Source: Candidatus Scalindua arabica
Lineage (GTDB): Bacteria > Planctomycetota > Brocadiia > Brocadiales > Scalinduaceae
Direction: 5' to 3'
Assembly: GCA_018263435.1 (NCBI GenBank)
Contig: JAANXD010000073.1
Coordinates: forward strand, 1-64,000
DNA: 64,000 nucleotides
In this document: positions 1-10,045 of the stretch, piece by piece
How positions within the stretch are numbered: the stretch's first letter is position 1
Layout of the letters: each line of letters opens with the position of its first letter
The notes under the pieces: generated by a model
The model's input: only the letters and a program-made list of their open reading frames with translations
Told to the model about the DNA's origin: nothing
Databases searched by the model: none
Made by a program: the position numbers and the translations under genes

Positions 1-70
1 AAGTCATGGTGTTTTATTTTTTTAACTTTAGTTCAATTTAGCTCACTTTTAACTTTGCGACTTCTTTCCT

Positions 71-757
71 CTATTCTGTTTCTTTGCAATATTTCTCCAA
101 TAACTCAATCAGCTCTTTTGCCTCGTCAGGCACTGTGACCTCATTATTAAATATTTCCTTTATGGTCACCTCATCTTTACCATAAAACTTTTCATTAGCG
201 CCGTTATCCTGTGTCAAAACCCCACCCTCTACTGATAGTCCTGCGAATAGCCCATTAGCAGTTGCGTAGACCAGAAAAGCGGTATCAGGTCCTATCTTTG
301 CCTCTGCATCCCTTCCATAAGGGCCTACTGCAACAGACGCATCAAGACCCAATTTACACTTTGCCTTCAGCAGGGACTCTAAACCTCTCTTATTCATTAT
401 CAAAAGTATCGTATCAATTGACTGTAATCCGGCCTGGAATCCGGCACTTCCCTCTGCGCTGGTAACAAACGAAGGCGCACTCCATTTACCGGTCTTTTTA
501 TCTCTCTTCAGCGCTACTCCTTTGCCACCCTTAATTCCAAAAATAAATCCAGCCTTATACTGACGTATTATTACAACACCGTGGCTCTTCCGCAAAAGGG
601 CTGTAGGTATCCTCGTATCAGGAATCTCTATTACATCTTCAAGATAATTATTAGCCCTTTCAATTCTATCATTCAGTTTCCTCTTTGATACCGCATGTAT
701 ATCCGGAACAACCAGAAAAAAACAGCAAATCATCAACACTAAAATCTTCATTCTCAT
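71..757 (-). CDS. SYLF/Ysc84-like lipid-binding domain protein, secreted
   Basis: ORF with signal peptide; SYLF-like pattern (GVVIIRQYKAGFIFGIKGGKGVAL..., SAGFQAGLQS, LGLDASVAVGP). Confidence 0.75.
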   Translation of the reverse strand: MRMKILVLMICCFFLVVPDIHAVSKRKLNDRIERANNYLEDVIEIPDTRIPTALLRKSHGVVIIRQYKAGFIFGIKGGKGVALKRDKKTGKWSAPSFVTSAEGSAGFQAGLQSIDTILLIMNKRGLESLLKAKCKLGLDASVAVGPYGRDAEAKIGPDTAFLVYATANGLFAGLSVEGGVLTQDNGANEKFYGKDEVTIKEIFNNEVTVPDEAKELIELLEKYCKETE

Positions 758-773
758 ATTAGAAACCCTCCTA

Positions 774-1190
774 TTAACAAATATACCTGGCTTTAACTTC
801 CAATGCTTTCGCCAGTAATTTTACATCCTCGTGGCCAGTAATCTTCATGCATTCGACTACTACCATTGCACACACTGAAGCATCTTCTTCTGCATCATGA
901 TGTTTGAACTCTAACCCAAGGTACTCAGCAACGGTGTTCAGTTTATGATTCCTTAAATCCGGCCACATTTTTCTCGCAAAATCAACTGTGCAATAATATT
1001 CAATACAGGGATATGCAATACCATAAGCATCGAGGCTGGACTGTAAGACACTTATGTCGAATGAGGCATTGTGAGCCAGGACTATCACCTTGTGAACGCA
1101 GGGATCAGTTCCGGACAAAGTAACAATAGCTCCTTTAGATTTGTGGAACATCAGGAATTGCCGGGGATTTAATGCGGCACGGGAGTTCAT
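774..1190 (-). CDS. DnaQ-family 3'-5' exonuclease-like protein, N-terminally truncated
   Basis: ExoII-like VLAHNASFDISVL and ExoIII-like HHDAEEDA present; N-terminal ExoI DxE motif absent. Confidence 0.65.
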   Translation of the reverse strand: MNSRAALNPRQFLMFHKSKGAIVTLSGTDPCVHKVIVLAHNASFDISVLQSSLDAYGIAYPCIEYYCTVDFARKMWPDLRNHKLNTVAEYLGLEFKHHDAEEDASVCAMVVVECMKITGHEDVKLLAKALEVKARYIC

Positions 1191-1195
1191 GATAG

Positions 1196-2161
1196 TTACA
1201 CAGGATCTTTCCGGGAGGTTACATAATCTGATATTTCATTGGACAGCTCTATCAGCTTTTCTATTTCCAACTCTTCCCCCCTACTCTCAGGCTTTATACC
1301 AACATACTCTAAAATAGCCATTAAATCCTGACGTGTTTCACCCTTCTTTATTCCGTGACTTGCACAAAGCGACAACAGGCTGTTCGAAAGGGTCTTTCGC
1401 CTTGAGGAATATATTGACCTGACAACGTCCTGAAAACCCCGATAGTCACGAATCGTGTCGACATGTGTGTGTCGATTGACCGTCATCTTTACGATTGCGG
1501 AATCCACCAGCGGGGCAGGCCAGAATACCTGAGGTGACAGCTTCTTCAGCACCTTCACTTCTGCAAAAAGCCTTGTCATAATCGACAGTACGCCGTAATC
1601 CTTGGTGCCGGGATGTGCCATTATCCGATCTGTAGTATCACGCTGAAGCATCAGGATCATAGTCTTGATGGGTAATATTTCCTGAAGCAAATCAATAATA
1701 ACCGGAGTACTGATATAATATGGAAGATTAGCTATAACTTTGACGCATGTATCCTCAGAAGAATCAGCAGTACTGACATGATCAGATATGGCCTCTACTA
1801 TTTCCGGTTGGATATGGTGTTTTGATTTCAGGATATCCCTGTTGATCAGAGTAACATTGTTAAAATCCTTTAATGTCTCTTCCAGGATTTCAAACAACTT
1901 ACGGTCAACTTCTACAGCAAAAACATGCCCCGCTTCTTGAGCAAGCAGCCTTGTTAGGGAACCCGTCCCAGCCCCTATTTCAAGTACTACATCATTACGA
2001 CACAGCTCTGCAGTCTTAACGATAAACTGCAATAGATTCTGGTCGATTAAGAAATTCTGCCCCCACTGCTTCTTGATGCGAATGCCTCGTTCCTCAAAAA
2101 GCACCTTCAGCATTGATTTTGTGTGAGGACCATCCAACGAAACTATGTCTTCGAATAACAT
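1196..2161 (-). CDS. rsmA: 16S rRNA (adenine1518/1519-N6)-dimethyltransferase
   Basis: QNFLIDQNLL, EIGAGTGSLTRLLA, ANLPYYISTPVI motifs. Confidence 0.95.
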   Translation of the reverse strand: MLFEDIVSLDGPHTKSMLKVLFEERGIRIKKQWGQNFLIDQNLLQFIVKTAELCRNDVVLEIGAGTGSLTRLLAQEAGHVFAVEVDRKLFEILEETLKDFNNVTLINRDILKSKHHIQPEIVEAISDHVSTADSSEDTCVKVIANLPYYISTPVIIDLLQEILPIKTMILMLQRDTTDRIMAHPGTKDYGVLSIMTRLFAEVKVLKKLSPQVFWPAPLVDSAIVKMTVNRHTHVDTIRDYRGFQDVVRSIYSSRRKTLSNSLLSLCASHGIKKGETRQDLMAILEYVGIKPESRGEELEIEKLIELSNEISDYVTSRKDPV

Positions 2162-2199
2162 ACCGTACTTAACGACTTACGAGTGGACTATTCTAACAG

Positions 2200-2370
2200 A
2201 ATTCTAAACTCGAAATCCGAAGCCCGAAATCCCTGCCCGACAAATAGCAGGAGGGCGAAACAATTTTCAAAATTAAAAATTCAAATGACCAAAATCCTGT
2301 CTAGAATTTCTGTCATTCGACATTCGAATTTGTTTCGAATTTCGATATTCTATATTCGGATTTATTCCTG
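2200..2370. repeat. intergenic ATTTCG/CGAAAT-rich palindromic repeat
   Basis: caaatgaccaaaat, ttcgaatttcgatattc words recur near 14510-14640, 34074-34240 and 38135-38290. Confidence 0.5.
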
Positions 2371-2420
2371 TTGCCCGTAGCCTCTTTTTATACAAAGAAC
2401 AAACCGGTGATTTATAGAAT

Positions 2421-2912
2421 TCAATCAATCTTTGTAAACATGGACTCAGGTGCACCACAGATATGGCATTTATCAGGTGCACTGTTTTCTACTGTGTTCC
2501 CGCATATCTGACAAACATAATAATCTACCGATTCATTATTGTCCAAATGGTCCAAAGCTTTCTGATACAGGCTTGCATGGATACTCTCCACCTTATTGGC
2601 AAGATCAAAGCTCCGCACGGCCTTGCTTTCCCCTTCCTTTTCAGCCTCCATAATCATTTCAGGATACATTTTCGTATACTCGTGCGTCTCTCCCTCAATG
2701 GCCTCCTGAAGATTCTCTTTTGTACTATTGATACCGCCCATCACCTTTAGATGGCTGTGGGCATGTACTGTCTCTGCTGCAGCCGCTGCACGGAAAAGCT
2801 TTGCCGCCTGTTCAAAACCTTCTTCGTCAGCCTTTTTGGCAAAGGCCAGATATTTTCTGTTTGCCTGTGACTCGCCGGCAAAGGCATCCTTCAGGTTATC
2901 CATAGTTGACAT
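2421..2912 (-). CDS. rubrerythrin
   Basis: ferritin-like ExxH motifs and C-terminal rubredoxin CQICG...CHICGAP. Confidence 0.95.
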   Translation of the reverse strand: MSTMDNLKDAFAGESQANRKYLAFAKKADEEGFEQAAKLFRAAAAAETVHAHSHLKVMGGINSTKENLQEAIEGETHEYTKMYPEMIMEAEKEGESKAVRSFDLANKVESIHASLYQKALDHLDNNESVDYYVCQICGNTVENSAPDKCHICGAPESMFTKID

Positions 2913-2959
2913 ATTCTCTTATCCTTTCTTTATGTTTAATGCGTTCTCTAGTAAGCAAG

Positions 2960-3424
2960 TCACGAGCCCAGCTTGTCGCAGAGAGCCTTACCGTAATCCT
3001 GGCACGCCCTCATACCTTCTGCATCTTCCACTAAATGCTCTAACAGGTTGAATGAACCTAATGACGTCATCTCCATCTTAAATACATGTTCCATTGTATC
3101 AAAGATATACTTAGGAGCATCACCACTATGGGTGTAAGAGCCAAAAGCGCCCCCGACCTTTCCGTTCAGTTTTGCTTTTTCTACCAGGAAAAGAAATGTC
3201 TTCATGTTAGCCGTCATATCTCTATGGTATGTAGGACAACCAAAGGCATAGCCGTCGTATCCTTCCATCTCTTGTTCGTTCTTTATCTCAGCGAGTTTCT
3301 TAATCTCAGCGCTGTTGCCACTGAAACGAACACCTTCGGCAATATATTCTGCCATCTTCTCTGTTTTACCCGTCCTGCTATAGTATGCAATTAAAACCTT
3401 TCCCATATTTGATTCTCCTTTCAA
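2960..3424 (-). CDS. flavodoxin family protein
   Basis: N-terminal VLIAYYSRTGKTEKMAEYIAEGV FMN-binding signature. Confidence 0.9.
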   Translation of the reverse strand: MKGESNMGKVLIAYYSRTGKTEKMAEYIAEGVRFSGNSAEIKKLAEIKNEQEMEGYDGYAFGCPTYHRDMTANMKTFLFLVEKAKLNGKVGGAFGSYTHSGDAPKYIFDTMEHVFKMEMTSLGSFNLLEHLVEDAEGMRACQDYGKALCDKLGS

Positions 3425-3433
3425 TCCTGTCTG

Positions 3434-4471
3434 TTACACAAATGAATGTTTCTGTTTTTCTGTCATCATAATAGCCGTTTTTGTCGCCTCGATCATTGAA
3501 CCCGGATCTGCAACACATTTACCGGCAATATCAAAGGCTGTGCCGTGGGTGGGTGAAGTCCTGATAATAGGTATACCAAGTGTAATATTTACTCCTGAAT
3601 CAAAAGCGTGCATTTTTATTGGAATAGTACCCTGGTCATGAAATTGAACCACCACTACATCAAACTCCCCGTTAAGCGCCTTATTAAATACCGTGTCGGA
3701 CGAGAGCGGCCCGATACAATCAATCCCCATCTCCTGTGCACAATTTATTGCAGGTACGATGATATCCCTCTCTTCAGTTCCAAAATGATCACCATCGCCA
3801 CAGTGAGGGTTCAAACCGCAAACAGCAATCTTCGGATCAGCTATACCAAAAAGATTTTTAAGCCCTTTTGCAGTAGTTTGAATGGTAGAAAATACACTTT
3901 CATGATTTATAAACCTGAATACATCTCTTACTGCCAGATGAGTGGTAACGAATGAGACTCTCAGCCCGTTGCCAGCCATGAGCATTACTACGTCTTCAGC
4001 AGCTGTCTTTTCCTTTAACAACTCTGTATGACCTGCAAACTCAAAGCCTGCCATTTTAACTGCCTCCTTGCTTATGGGTGCTGTGACAATCGCATCGATT
4101 TCTCCTCCCATTGCAAGATCAAGCCCTTTCATTATATATTCCACAGATGCCCTGCCGCTACTCGGTAAAGGCTTGTGAGAAATGGCATCCTGAACTGAAA
4201 AGTTTTCAAGGTCTAACACGTTTATGTTATTTATTGAATCTCTATCTGCGTTCAAAGGAAGACTATCAAACCGTGAGAGTTGAAGCTTCTTTCCAATACT
4301 GAGACTGTCAGCAACAACACGTAAGACATTATAACACCCTATTATGACAAAGTCCGCAGAAGAAGCCATCTCCTGTGACGACAGTGCCTTAAGAATCACC
4401 TCCGGCCCAATCCCGCCGGGGTCTCCCATAGTTATGCCGATTAGATTTCTTTCTCTATTCTCAGATTTCAT
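3434..4471 (-). CDS. pdxA: 4-hydroxythreonine-4-phosphate dehydrogenase
   Basis: GITMGDPGGIGPEV, AGHTELL, GLNPHCGD, FHDQGTIPIK. Confidence 0.95.
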   Translation of the reverse strand: MKSENRERNLIGITMGDPGGIGPEVILKALSSQEMASSADFVIIGCYNVLRVVADSLSIGKKLQLSRFDSLPLNADRDSINNINVLDLENFSVQDAISHKPLPSSGRASVEYIMKGLDLAMGGEIDAIVTAPISKEAVKMAGFEFAGHTELLKEKTAAEDVVMLMAGNGLRVSFVTTHLAVRDVFRFINHESVFSTIQTTAKGLKNLFGIADPKIAVCGLNPHCGDGDHFGTEERDIIVPAINCAQEMGIDCIGPLSSDTVFNKALNGEFDVVVVQFHDQGTIPIKMHAFDSGVNITLGIPIIRTSPTHGTAFDIAGKCVADPGSMIEATKTAIMMTEKQKHSFV

Positions 4472-5112
4472 AGAAATCCTTTTTCCTTTAACATTTCTTT
4501 AGTTATTCCGGATGTAGTACTGCCATTAGTCGTTAATATCCTCTTTACCCATTTGCCTAACATATCGGTCTCTATGTTAACCTGCTCACCCGCTTTCTTG
4601 AAACCCAGTGTGGTCACTTCAAGCGTATATGGAATAAGCGCAACTGAAAATAGTCCTTCCCTGATTTCCACAATCGTCAGGCTAATCCCGTCTATAGAGA
4701 CAGAACCCTTCTTAATCATCATGTTGGCAAGTTCTTTACTTACAGAAAACCACACAGTACATTGTCCCGGTTCATTCTCTACTTTATTAATCGTGCCAAC
4801 ACCGTCTACATGCCCTGTTACAAAATGACCTCCCAGTTGATCCCCCATCTTCAATGATCTTTCTATGTTTACTTTATCAGAAGTCTTCAGTTTGCCGATA
4901 GCTGTCAAATTTAATGTCTCTGTAGAAACATCAAAATAGACATCAGAATCCTTTATCTGTGTCACTGTCAGACAGGCACCATTTATAGCAATACTGTCAC
5001 CGGGGTTCACATCAGCTGACAATGGACCTATATCTACAACAATAATCGCTGAGTCTGCCTGTAGTTTTACCTGCTTTACCTTGCCTAAATGTTCAATTAT
5101 ACCAGTAAACAT
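4468..5112 (-). CDS. ribE: riboflavin synthase alpha chain
   Basis: MFTGIIEHLG start, two lumazine-binding repeats, GHFVTGHVDG. Confidence 0.95.
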   Translation of the reverse strand: MFTGIIEHLGKVKQVKLQADSAIIVVDIGPLSADVNPGDSIAINGACLTVTQIKDSDVYFDVSTETLNLTAIGKLKTSDKVNIERSLKMGDQLGGHFVTGHVDGVGTINKVENEPGQCTVWFSVSKELANMMIKKGSVSIDGISLTIVEIREGLFSVALIPYTLEVTTLGFKKAGEQVNIETDMLGKWVKRILTTNGSTTSGITKEMLKEKGFL

Positions 5113-5113
5113 C

Positions 5114-5776
5114 TTAATCTTTACCTTTCAATATCCCCAGTACCGTAGTCCCTGCGGATACCATATCTCCCTCTTTTACAGCTATTTCAAAATCTGCATC
5201 TTCCGGAATATAGACTTCAAGCCTTGAACCAAATTTAATCATACCGAATCTCCGGCCGCGTTCTACATCCTGTCCAATCGAGCAGTCACATACGATTCTC
5301 CTTGCTACCTTTCCCGCAACCTGCTTTATCATAATCTTTGTTTTGCCATCGCTTGTGATAATTCCCATCAGATTGTGCTCGTTCATTTCAGAAGCTTTTG
5401 GAGAACGTGCATCCAGAAACTTCCCGGGTACATGTTTTATAAATTCCACTTTTCCACTATACGATATCCTGTTCACATGAACACTGAACAGGGACATAAA
5501 TGTTGCAATCTTTACAGCCTTACATTTTAAATAATTGTCCTCTTGTACGTACGATATTGAAATTATCCTCCCATCAGCAGGGGCAAGTAATTTTTCTTCC
5601 CCCTCAGGAGGGTTTCTATTTGGATCCCTGAAGAAATAAAAGACGAAGAACAGAAATATAGAAATCGGTATAACTACCAATGGATAAAAAAAGAGGCTTA
5701 ATACTATAAGCACAAAAAAGAACATTCCAAAAAAAGAAAGCTCTTTTGAACCATATTCAGCAAAAGGAAATCTCAT
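5114..5776 (-). CDS. psd: phosphatidylserine decarboxylase (PSD-A-type proenzyme)
   Basis: FFRDPNR, LAPADG, FMSLFSVHVNR, terminal KFGSRLEVY autocleavage GS. Confidence 0.93.
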   Translation of the reverse strand: MRFPFAEYGSKELSFFGMFFFVLIVLSLFFYPLVVIPISIFLFFVFYFFRDPNRNPPEGEEKLLAPADGRIISISYVQEDNYLKCKAVKIATFMSLFSVHVNRISYSGKVEFIKHVPGKFLDARSPKASEMNEHNLMGIITSDGKTKIMIKQVAGKVARRIVCDCSIGQDVERGRRFGMIKFGSRLEVYIPEDADFEIAVKEGDMVSAGTTVLGILKGKD

Positions 5777-6058
5777 AGAAGTTACGCTCCTGACTCTCTC
5801 ATAGTATCAATGTTAAATATTCCATTCTAAAGGTCAGACAAACTATAACCGGTGGAAAGACAATAACATAAATTGGCTATAAGTTTTATAATAAAACTCT
5901 GATTAGCACCGGTAAATCAAGTCTAGTTTCTAGCATATAAACATTTGCATGTCAACTTATTGCCGTGTTATTCCTTTACACTCTTTACCAAAAATAGTAA
6001 TATGTCTTATTAACTTAAAACTATTAATTTACTAAATACTATACGGAGTAGTCATAGA

Positions 6059-6769
6059 ATGAAAATCATGCAGAGTTATACATTACGTCAATCTTTTTTT
6101 GCACTGATCTTGTTATTTACCATTTGTGGCTGTAATACTACAAATAATACCTCTGCCATAAAGGCGTCAGACTCAAATCATAAACCGGATATCACACAAG
6201 CTGATTCCGACGTTCCGAAACCCGCCAAACCACAATCCAGCCCGACAGAACATCATGAAGAGCCTGTAACTGACAAAAAATCCGGGTTGGATAAGAAACA
6301 AGCAATAGAAACGCTCGCTAAAAGGCTTGACGGCTTTATTTCGGGTCATGGTGGCAGACATGAACATACTCCTGAGGGCAGGAGTACGACATCAACAAAA
6401 AAATCTACCGAGAATCCGGCAGCAAAATCTGAAGAGTTAGAAAACAGGCTTTTTATAGAGTTGGAGAAAAAACTTTACGGCAGTTGGATAAATAAGAAAG
6501 AGACAGAATCATATGAATTCCATGATGATGGAACTGTGCTGGTCACCGTAATTGGCAAGAGAGAGAAGAGCTTTAAGTTAAACGGTAACTATATTCTGGT
6601 AGGAGAAGATCGTATAAAGATAGATTTCAGAGGTGATTCCTTTGCCGGACAAATGCCGCCAAGATATTTTAAGATTTCCATCTCAGAAGACAAGTTCACG
6701 TTAACTGACGAACCAAAAGGGCCTGGTGCACCTGATGGACCATCAACAAACTATTATAGAATGAACTAG
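6059..6769 (+). CDS. hypothetical lipoprotein
   Basis: signal peptide with lipobox-like LLFTICGC. Confidence 0.6.
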   Translation: MKIMQSYTLRQSFFALILLFTICGCNTTNNTSAIKASDSNHKPDITQADSDVPKPAKPQSSPTEHHEEPVTDKKSGLDKKQAIETLAKRLDGFISGHGGRHEHTPEGRSTTSTKKSTENPAAKSEELENRLFIELEKKLYGSWINKKETESYEFHDDGTVLVTVIGKREKSFKLNGNYILVGEDRIKIDFRGDSFAGQMPPRYFKISISEDKFTLTDEPKGPGAPDGPSTNYYRMN

Positions 6770-7363
6770 CTTCCTTTGCAGTTAATCGATTTCTATGCTT
6801 AGCTTGAAAAAGCAACTTTAACGTGCACAACCCGTATGTCTGATATTACAGACCTTATGCCAGAACCTCACAAAAGATAGACACAGGCATAAACCTAAGC
6901 TTTTGAAACATGACGGCTGCTGTTTTAGAAGCGACGGGTAAATGTCATCATAGTTGTCGTTTTGCAAGCTTTTTAATAAGTAATCTCTTTGCATTGTTTT
7001 CTTCCTATGATAAAAAGTCTACTTGTATACAGGCAATGATTTGTTGCTTTCTAAAGATCGCAAAAACTGAACCGTTATTTAAATATTTAGAAGTATATTT
7101 CCTAATATTCTGTAAGTCCTTGATATCTTTTGAGATGAGGAGAAAATTAATTCTATTGTGATATTCAAATGTGATTTAGTTATATGGTGTCAGTTGAAGA
7201 ATTGTACTATTATGTTACCAATAGAGGAAAATTGTTTCCAAAGTGTATAGAGAACAGACTTGCCCGCTTGATCTTGATCCTTGATAAGGGGAATTCAGGA
7301 GGATTTGCCGACTTGCTATTCCCTTTAACTACAGGGTTGTACACATTATGATGAATAATGGGA

Positions 7364-8308
7364 CTATTTCTTCTGAATGCCCATACTATCCGGACAGAAG
7401 AGTAAGTGCCACATTAAAAGTGTATAGTATTTTAACAATCTGCTTCTAAGTTTCTCGTTCTGAAACAGAGTTATCAGGTTTCCGAGAATGTTCAGAAACA
7501 GGTTTATTAATAACTTACACGGTTTCATGATGCGAAGCGTAAGATAGGAAACAGGATCTTTGTTCTTTCTGAAAAACTTGTAGAGAGATTTGTAGTATTC
7601 AATTTGTGACTCTCCGGGTGCCTTTTTCTTACTGTGACCTGAGAGATGAAAGACTCTAGAGTCCGGCACATGACAGACCTTCCACCCTTTTTTATGCATC
7701 CTGAAGCACCAATCAGTTTCTTCAAGGAAAATAAAGTAATCCTCGTCAAGGAAGCCTGCCTCATCAATAGCCTCTTTCCTGACAATCATACACGCCCCTA
7801 TCACTGAATCCACCTCGATTGGGGCATTATAATTTTCGGCTTTACTTGGATATTTATTGGGGGATATTAATCGCAAGATGCTTTTGTTAAGTATTTCTGT
7901 TTCCAGGGAAGGAAAGTTATCTATTGAATTCTGCCTTGAACCGTCCTCATTTAAGAGCTGAACGCCTGCAACCCCAGCGTCTGGGGTATTGTTCATGAAG
8001 TCCAGCAGGCTCTTTATTGCGCCTTCCTGCAGAACAGCATCTGAGTTAAGAAGTACGGCGAATCTTCCCTGCATTACGCTCAAGGCCTGATTGTTCGCAT
8101 GAGCGAAACCGGTGTTTGTCTTGTTCTCAATCAGTTTTACATCAGGAAAACCATTTCTTACTGCATCCTGGCTCCCGTCAGTTGAATTATTATCAACTAC
8201 ATATATCTCCCGGTCAATATCCGTAACGGTCTTATAAATAGAATTCAGACAATTTATAAGTATATCACGGGTATTCCAGTTTACGATTATGAAGGATATA
8301 GCTACCAA
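7364..8308 (-). CDS. glycosyltransferase family 2
   Basis: ISFIIVNWNTRDIL, VVDNNSTDGS, LLNSDAV, EETDWCFRMHKKGW. Confidence 0.9.
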   Translation of the reverse strand: MVAISFIIVNWNTRDILINCLNSIYKTVTDIDREIYVVDNNSTDGSQDAVRNGFPDVKLIENKTNTGFAHANNQALSVMQGRFAVLLNSDAVLQEGAIKSLLDFMNNTPDAGVAGVQLLNEDGSRQNSIDNFPSLETEILNKSILRLISPNKYPSKAENYNAPIEVDSVIGACMIVRKEAIDEAGFLDEDYFIFLEETDWCFRMHKKGWKVCHVPDSRVFHLSGHSKKKAPGESQIEYYKSLYKFFRKNKDPVSYLTLRIMKPCKLLINLFLNILGNLITLFQNEKLRSRLLKYYTLLMWHLLFCPDSMGIQKK

Positions 8309-10011
8309 TCTTCAGTCACATCTCCGTTGGATGAAACATAGAATATTTTCTCTGTCTTGCTGAGGTTTATTGTTTCTCTAAGAATTTTTTTCTTTTCGTC
8401 TATTATGCTGCATTGTCTCAAGTATTCATTCAGAAATCTTAATCTATCCGTTGTCGAGATAAGTTTCGGGGTGGACAGGTTCATCTGTACAAGATTCTTG
8501 ACCCTTTTCCGGATAGTTATTTCTTCTTCAAAAGAGACTTTATCAAAATCCAGGAATGTAATGTAGGGCGATTTGCCTTTCTCTTTTACCATGATATTAC
8601 ACGTCTTTAAATCATGATGGAAAACATTATGGTTGTGCATCCTTCCAATAGTCTCTGCAAGATAATTTATAAGTATCCTTTTCTTTTTAAACTTACTCGA
8701 TGATGATTTATCATGAAAATTCTTCAATATGTATCTGTCCATTTCCAGACAATCCCTGGCATTCTCCATAATCAGATAGCTGTTTGTAGTAATCCCCAAT
8801 ACTTTCTTTTCCATTAAGGCCAGTGGTTCAGGTGTATTGAAGCTGTATACCGATAAGCCATTACCAGCAATCCACGCCTTCTTTCCTGCAGAATTACAGA
8901 AGATATTCTTTATAAGGCACCCCACACAACTTACCTTATATTGCTTTACTACAACACTCTGGATTTTCTTATTTTTAAGAGGTAACCTGGTTAAGGCAGT
9001 CTTTGAGTCGCGTTTCATGACTTTGTCCTTATCACCACTCACCAATGCATTGTGATGTTTCTCGATCAGCCCTGCAAAGCGGTTTGCATCATAACCTTTC
9101 CGGAAGAATATCTTCATACTGGCAGAACTTTTCCTTGAAAAAACACTGCTTTCCTTCAGACATCTTTTCAGTCTGCTTCTATAATGGATATTCCTTATTC
9201 TTGAAGATTGCAATTCTATCTGTCTTACGAGTTCGCCTTCGTCCGTAATGTTACCAAGTGTATTACTCCCATACGATCTAAGAAAATCTAATTTATCAGA
9301 TTCTGTTAGTATGGATGATAATGAGTTAAAAATCTGTGCGAGGTTGTACCGTCTCTTACGACAGGACATTCTGTTCAGAATTTTTACGCGGTGAAGGTCC
9401 ATTAAATAGAGGTCACAATCATGGATTGAAGAGGATTGCTTGTTTTCAAATTTTATCAATATGTTTCCTGCATGAAGGTCGTAGTGGCAAACCCCTTTTT
9501 CGTGAATATCCCTTATAAATCGTGCCAGTTTATAAAGCAGCTTCTTCTTTTCGGCCTCTTTATCCTCTGACAAAGAAGCACCTTCGAAGTTGGCCTGGCA
9601 GAATCCCATGAGTGATTCACTATTTATGACGGCCTCTGTAACCAACAGGCTATATGTTCCTTTTTTTGCCATTGCAAGCGGAAGGGCGGTATTGATATTC
9701 TTACTTAACATCGTGTTCCCTACCTCCCACTCTGTCCTTGTTCTGGTTGGTACAAACAGATATTTGATGTAATCACTATAGCCACCTCTCTTGAAATACT
9801 TGATGTATATTCCATTTTCACTTACATTTGAATTTGGCACTGAAATTACCGACCGTATCCTGTTTTCTTTTATTAAGTTATATTGCTTTCCATTAGTGCC
9901 AGAACTGAAGTCATCAAGATTTATCTTATCCGTAATGCTTTCATACCCTTTTCTTACAGTCCACTGCGCTCCATCCTTCATTGTCCATGTTGACATAGTA
10001 CTATTATACAT
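8302..10011 (-). CDS. tandem lipopolysaccharide (Kdo/WaaP-like) kinase-domain protein
   Basis: two kinase-like catalytic cores: HYDLHAGNILI...LMDLHRV and FHHDLKTCNIMV...FLDFDKV. Confidence 0.75.
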   Translation of the reverse strand: MYNSTMSTWTMKDGAQWTVRKGYESITDKINLDDFSSGTNGKQYNLIKENRIRSVISVPNSNVSENGIYIKYFKRGGYSDYIKYLFVPTRTRTEWEVGNTMLSKNINTALPLAMAKKGTYSLLVTEAVINSESLMGFCQANFEGASLSEDKEAEKKKLLYKLARFIRDIHEKGVCHYDLHAGNILIKFENKQSSSIHDCDLYLMDLHRVKILNRMSCRKRRYNLAQIFNSLSSILTESDKLDFLRSYGSNTLGNITDEGELVRQIELQSSRIRNIHYRSRLKRCLKESSVFSRKSSASMKIFFRKGYDANRFAGLIEKHHNALVSGDKDKVMKRDSKTALTRLPLKNKKIQSVVVKQYKVSCVGCLIKNIFCNSAGKKAWIAGNGLSVYSFNTPEPLALMEKKVLGITTNSYLIMENARDCLEMDRYILKNFHDKSSSSKFKKKRILINYLAETIGRMHNHNVFHHDLKTCNIMVKEKGKSPYITFLDFDKVSFEEEITIRKRVKNLVQMNLSTPKLISTTDRLRFLNEYLRQCSIIDEKKKILRETINLSKTEKIFYVSSNGDVTEDW

Positions 10012-10045
10012 TTTCTAACTTGACAGGAATCTCCATCCTAAATCT

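Noticed and set aside
5114-5776. FMN riboswitch upstream of the riboflavin synthase gene
   Set aside because: The gene directly follows psd with only about 1-2 nt between, and no RFN-like structure is visible.
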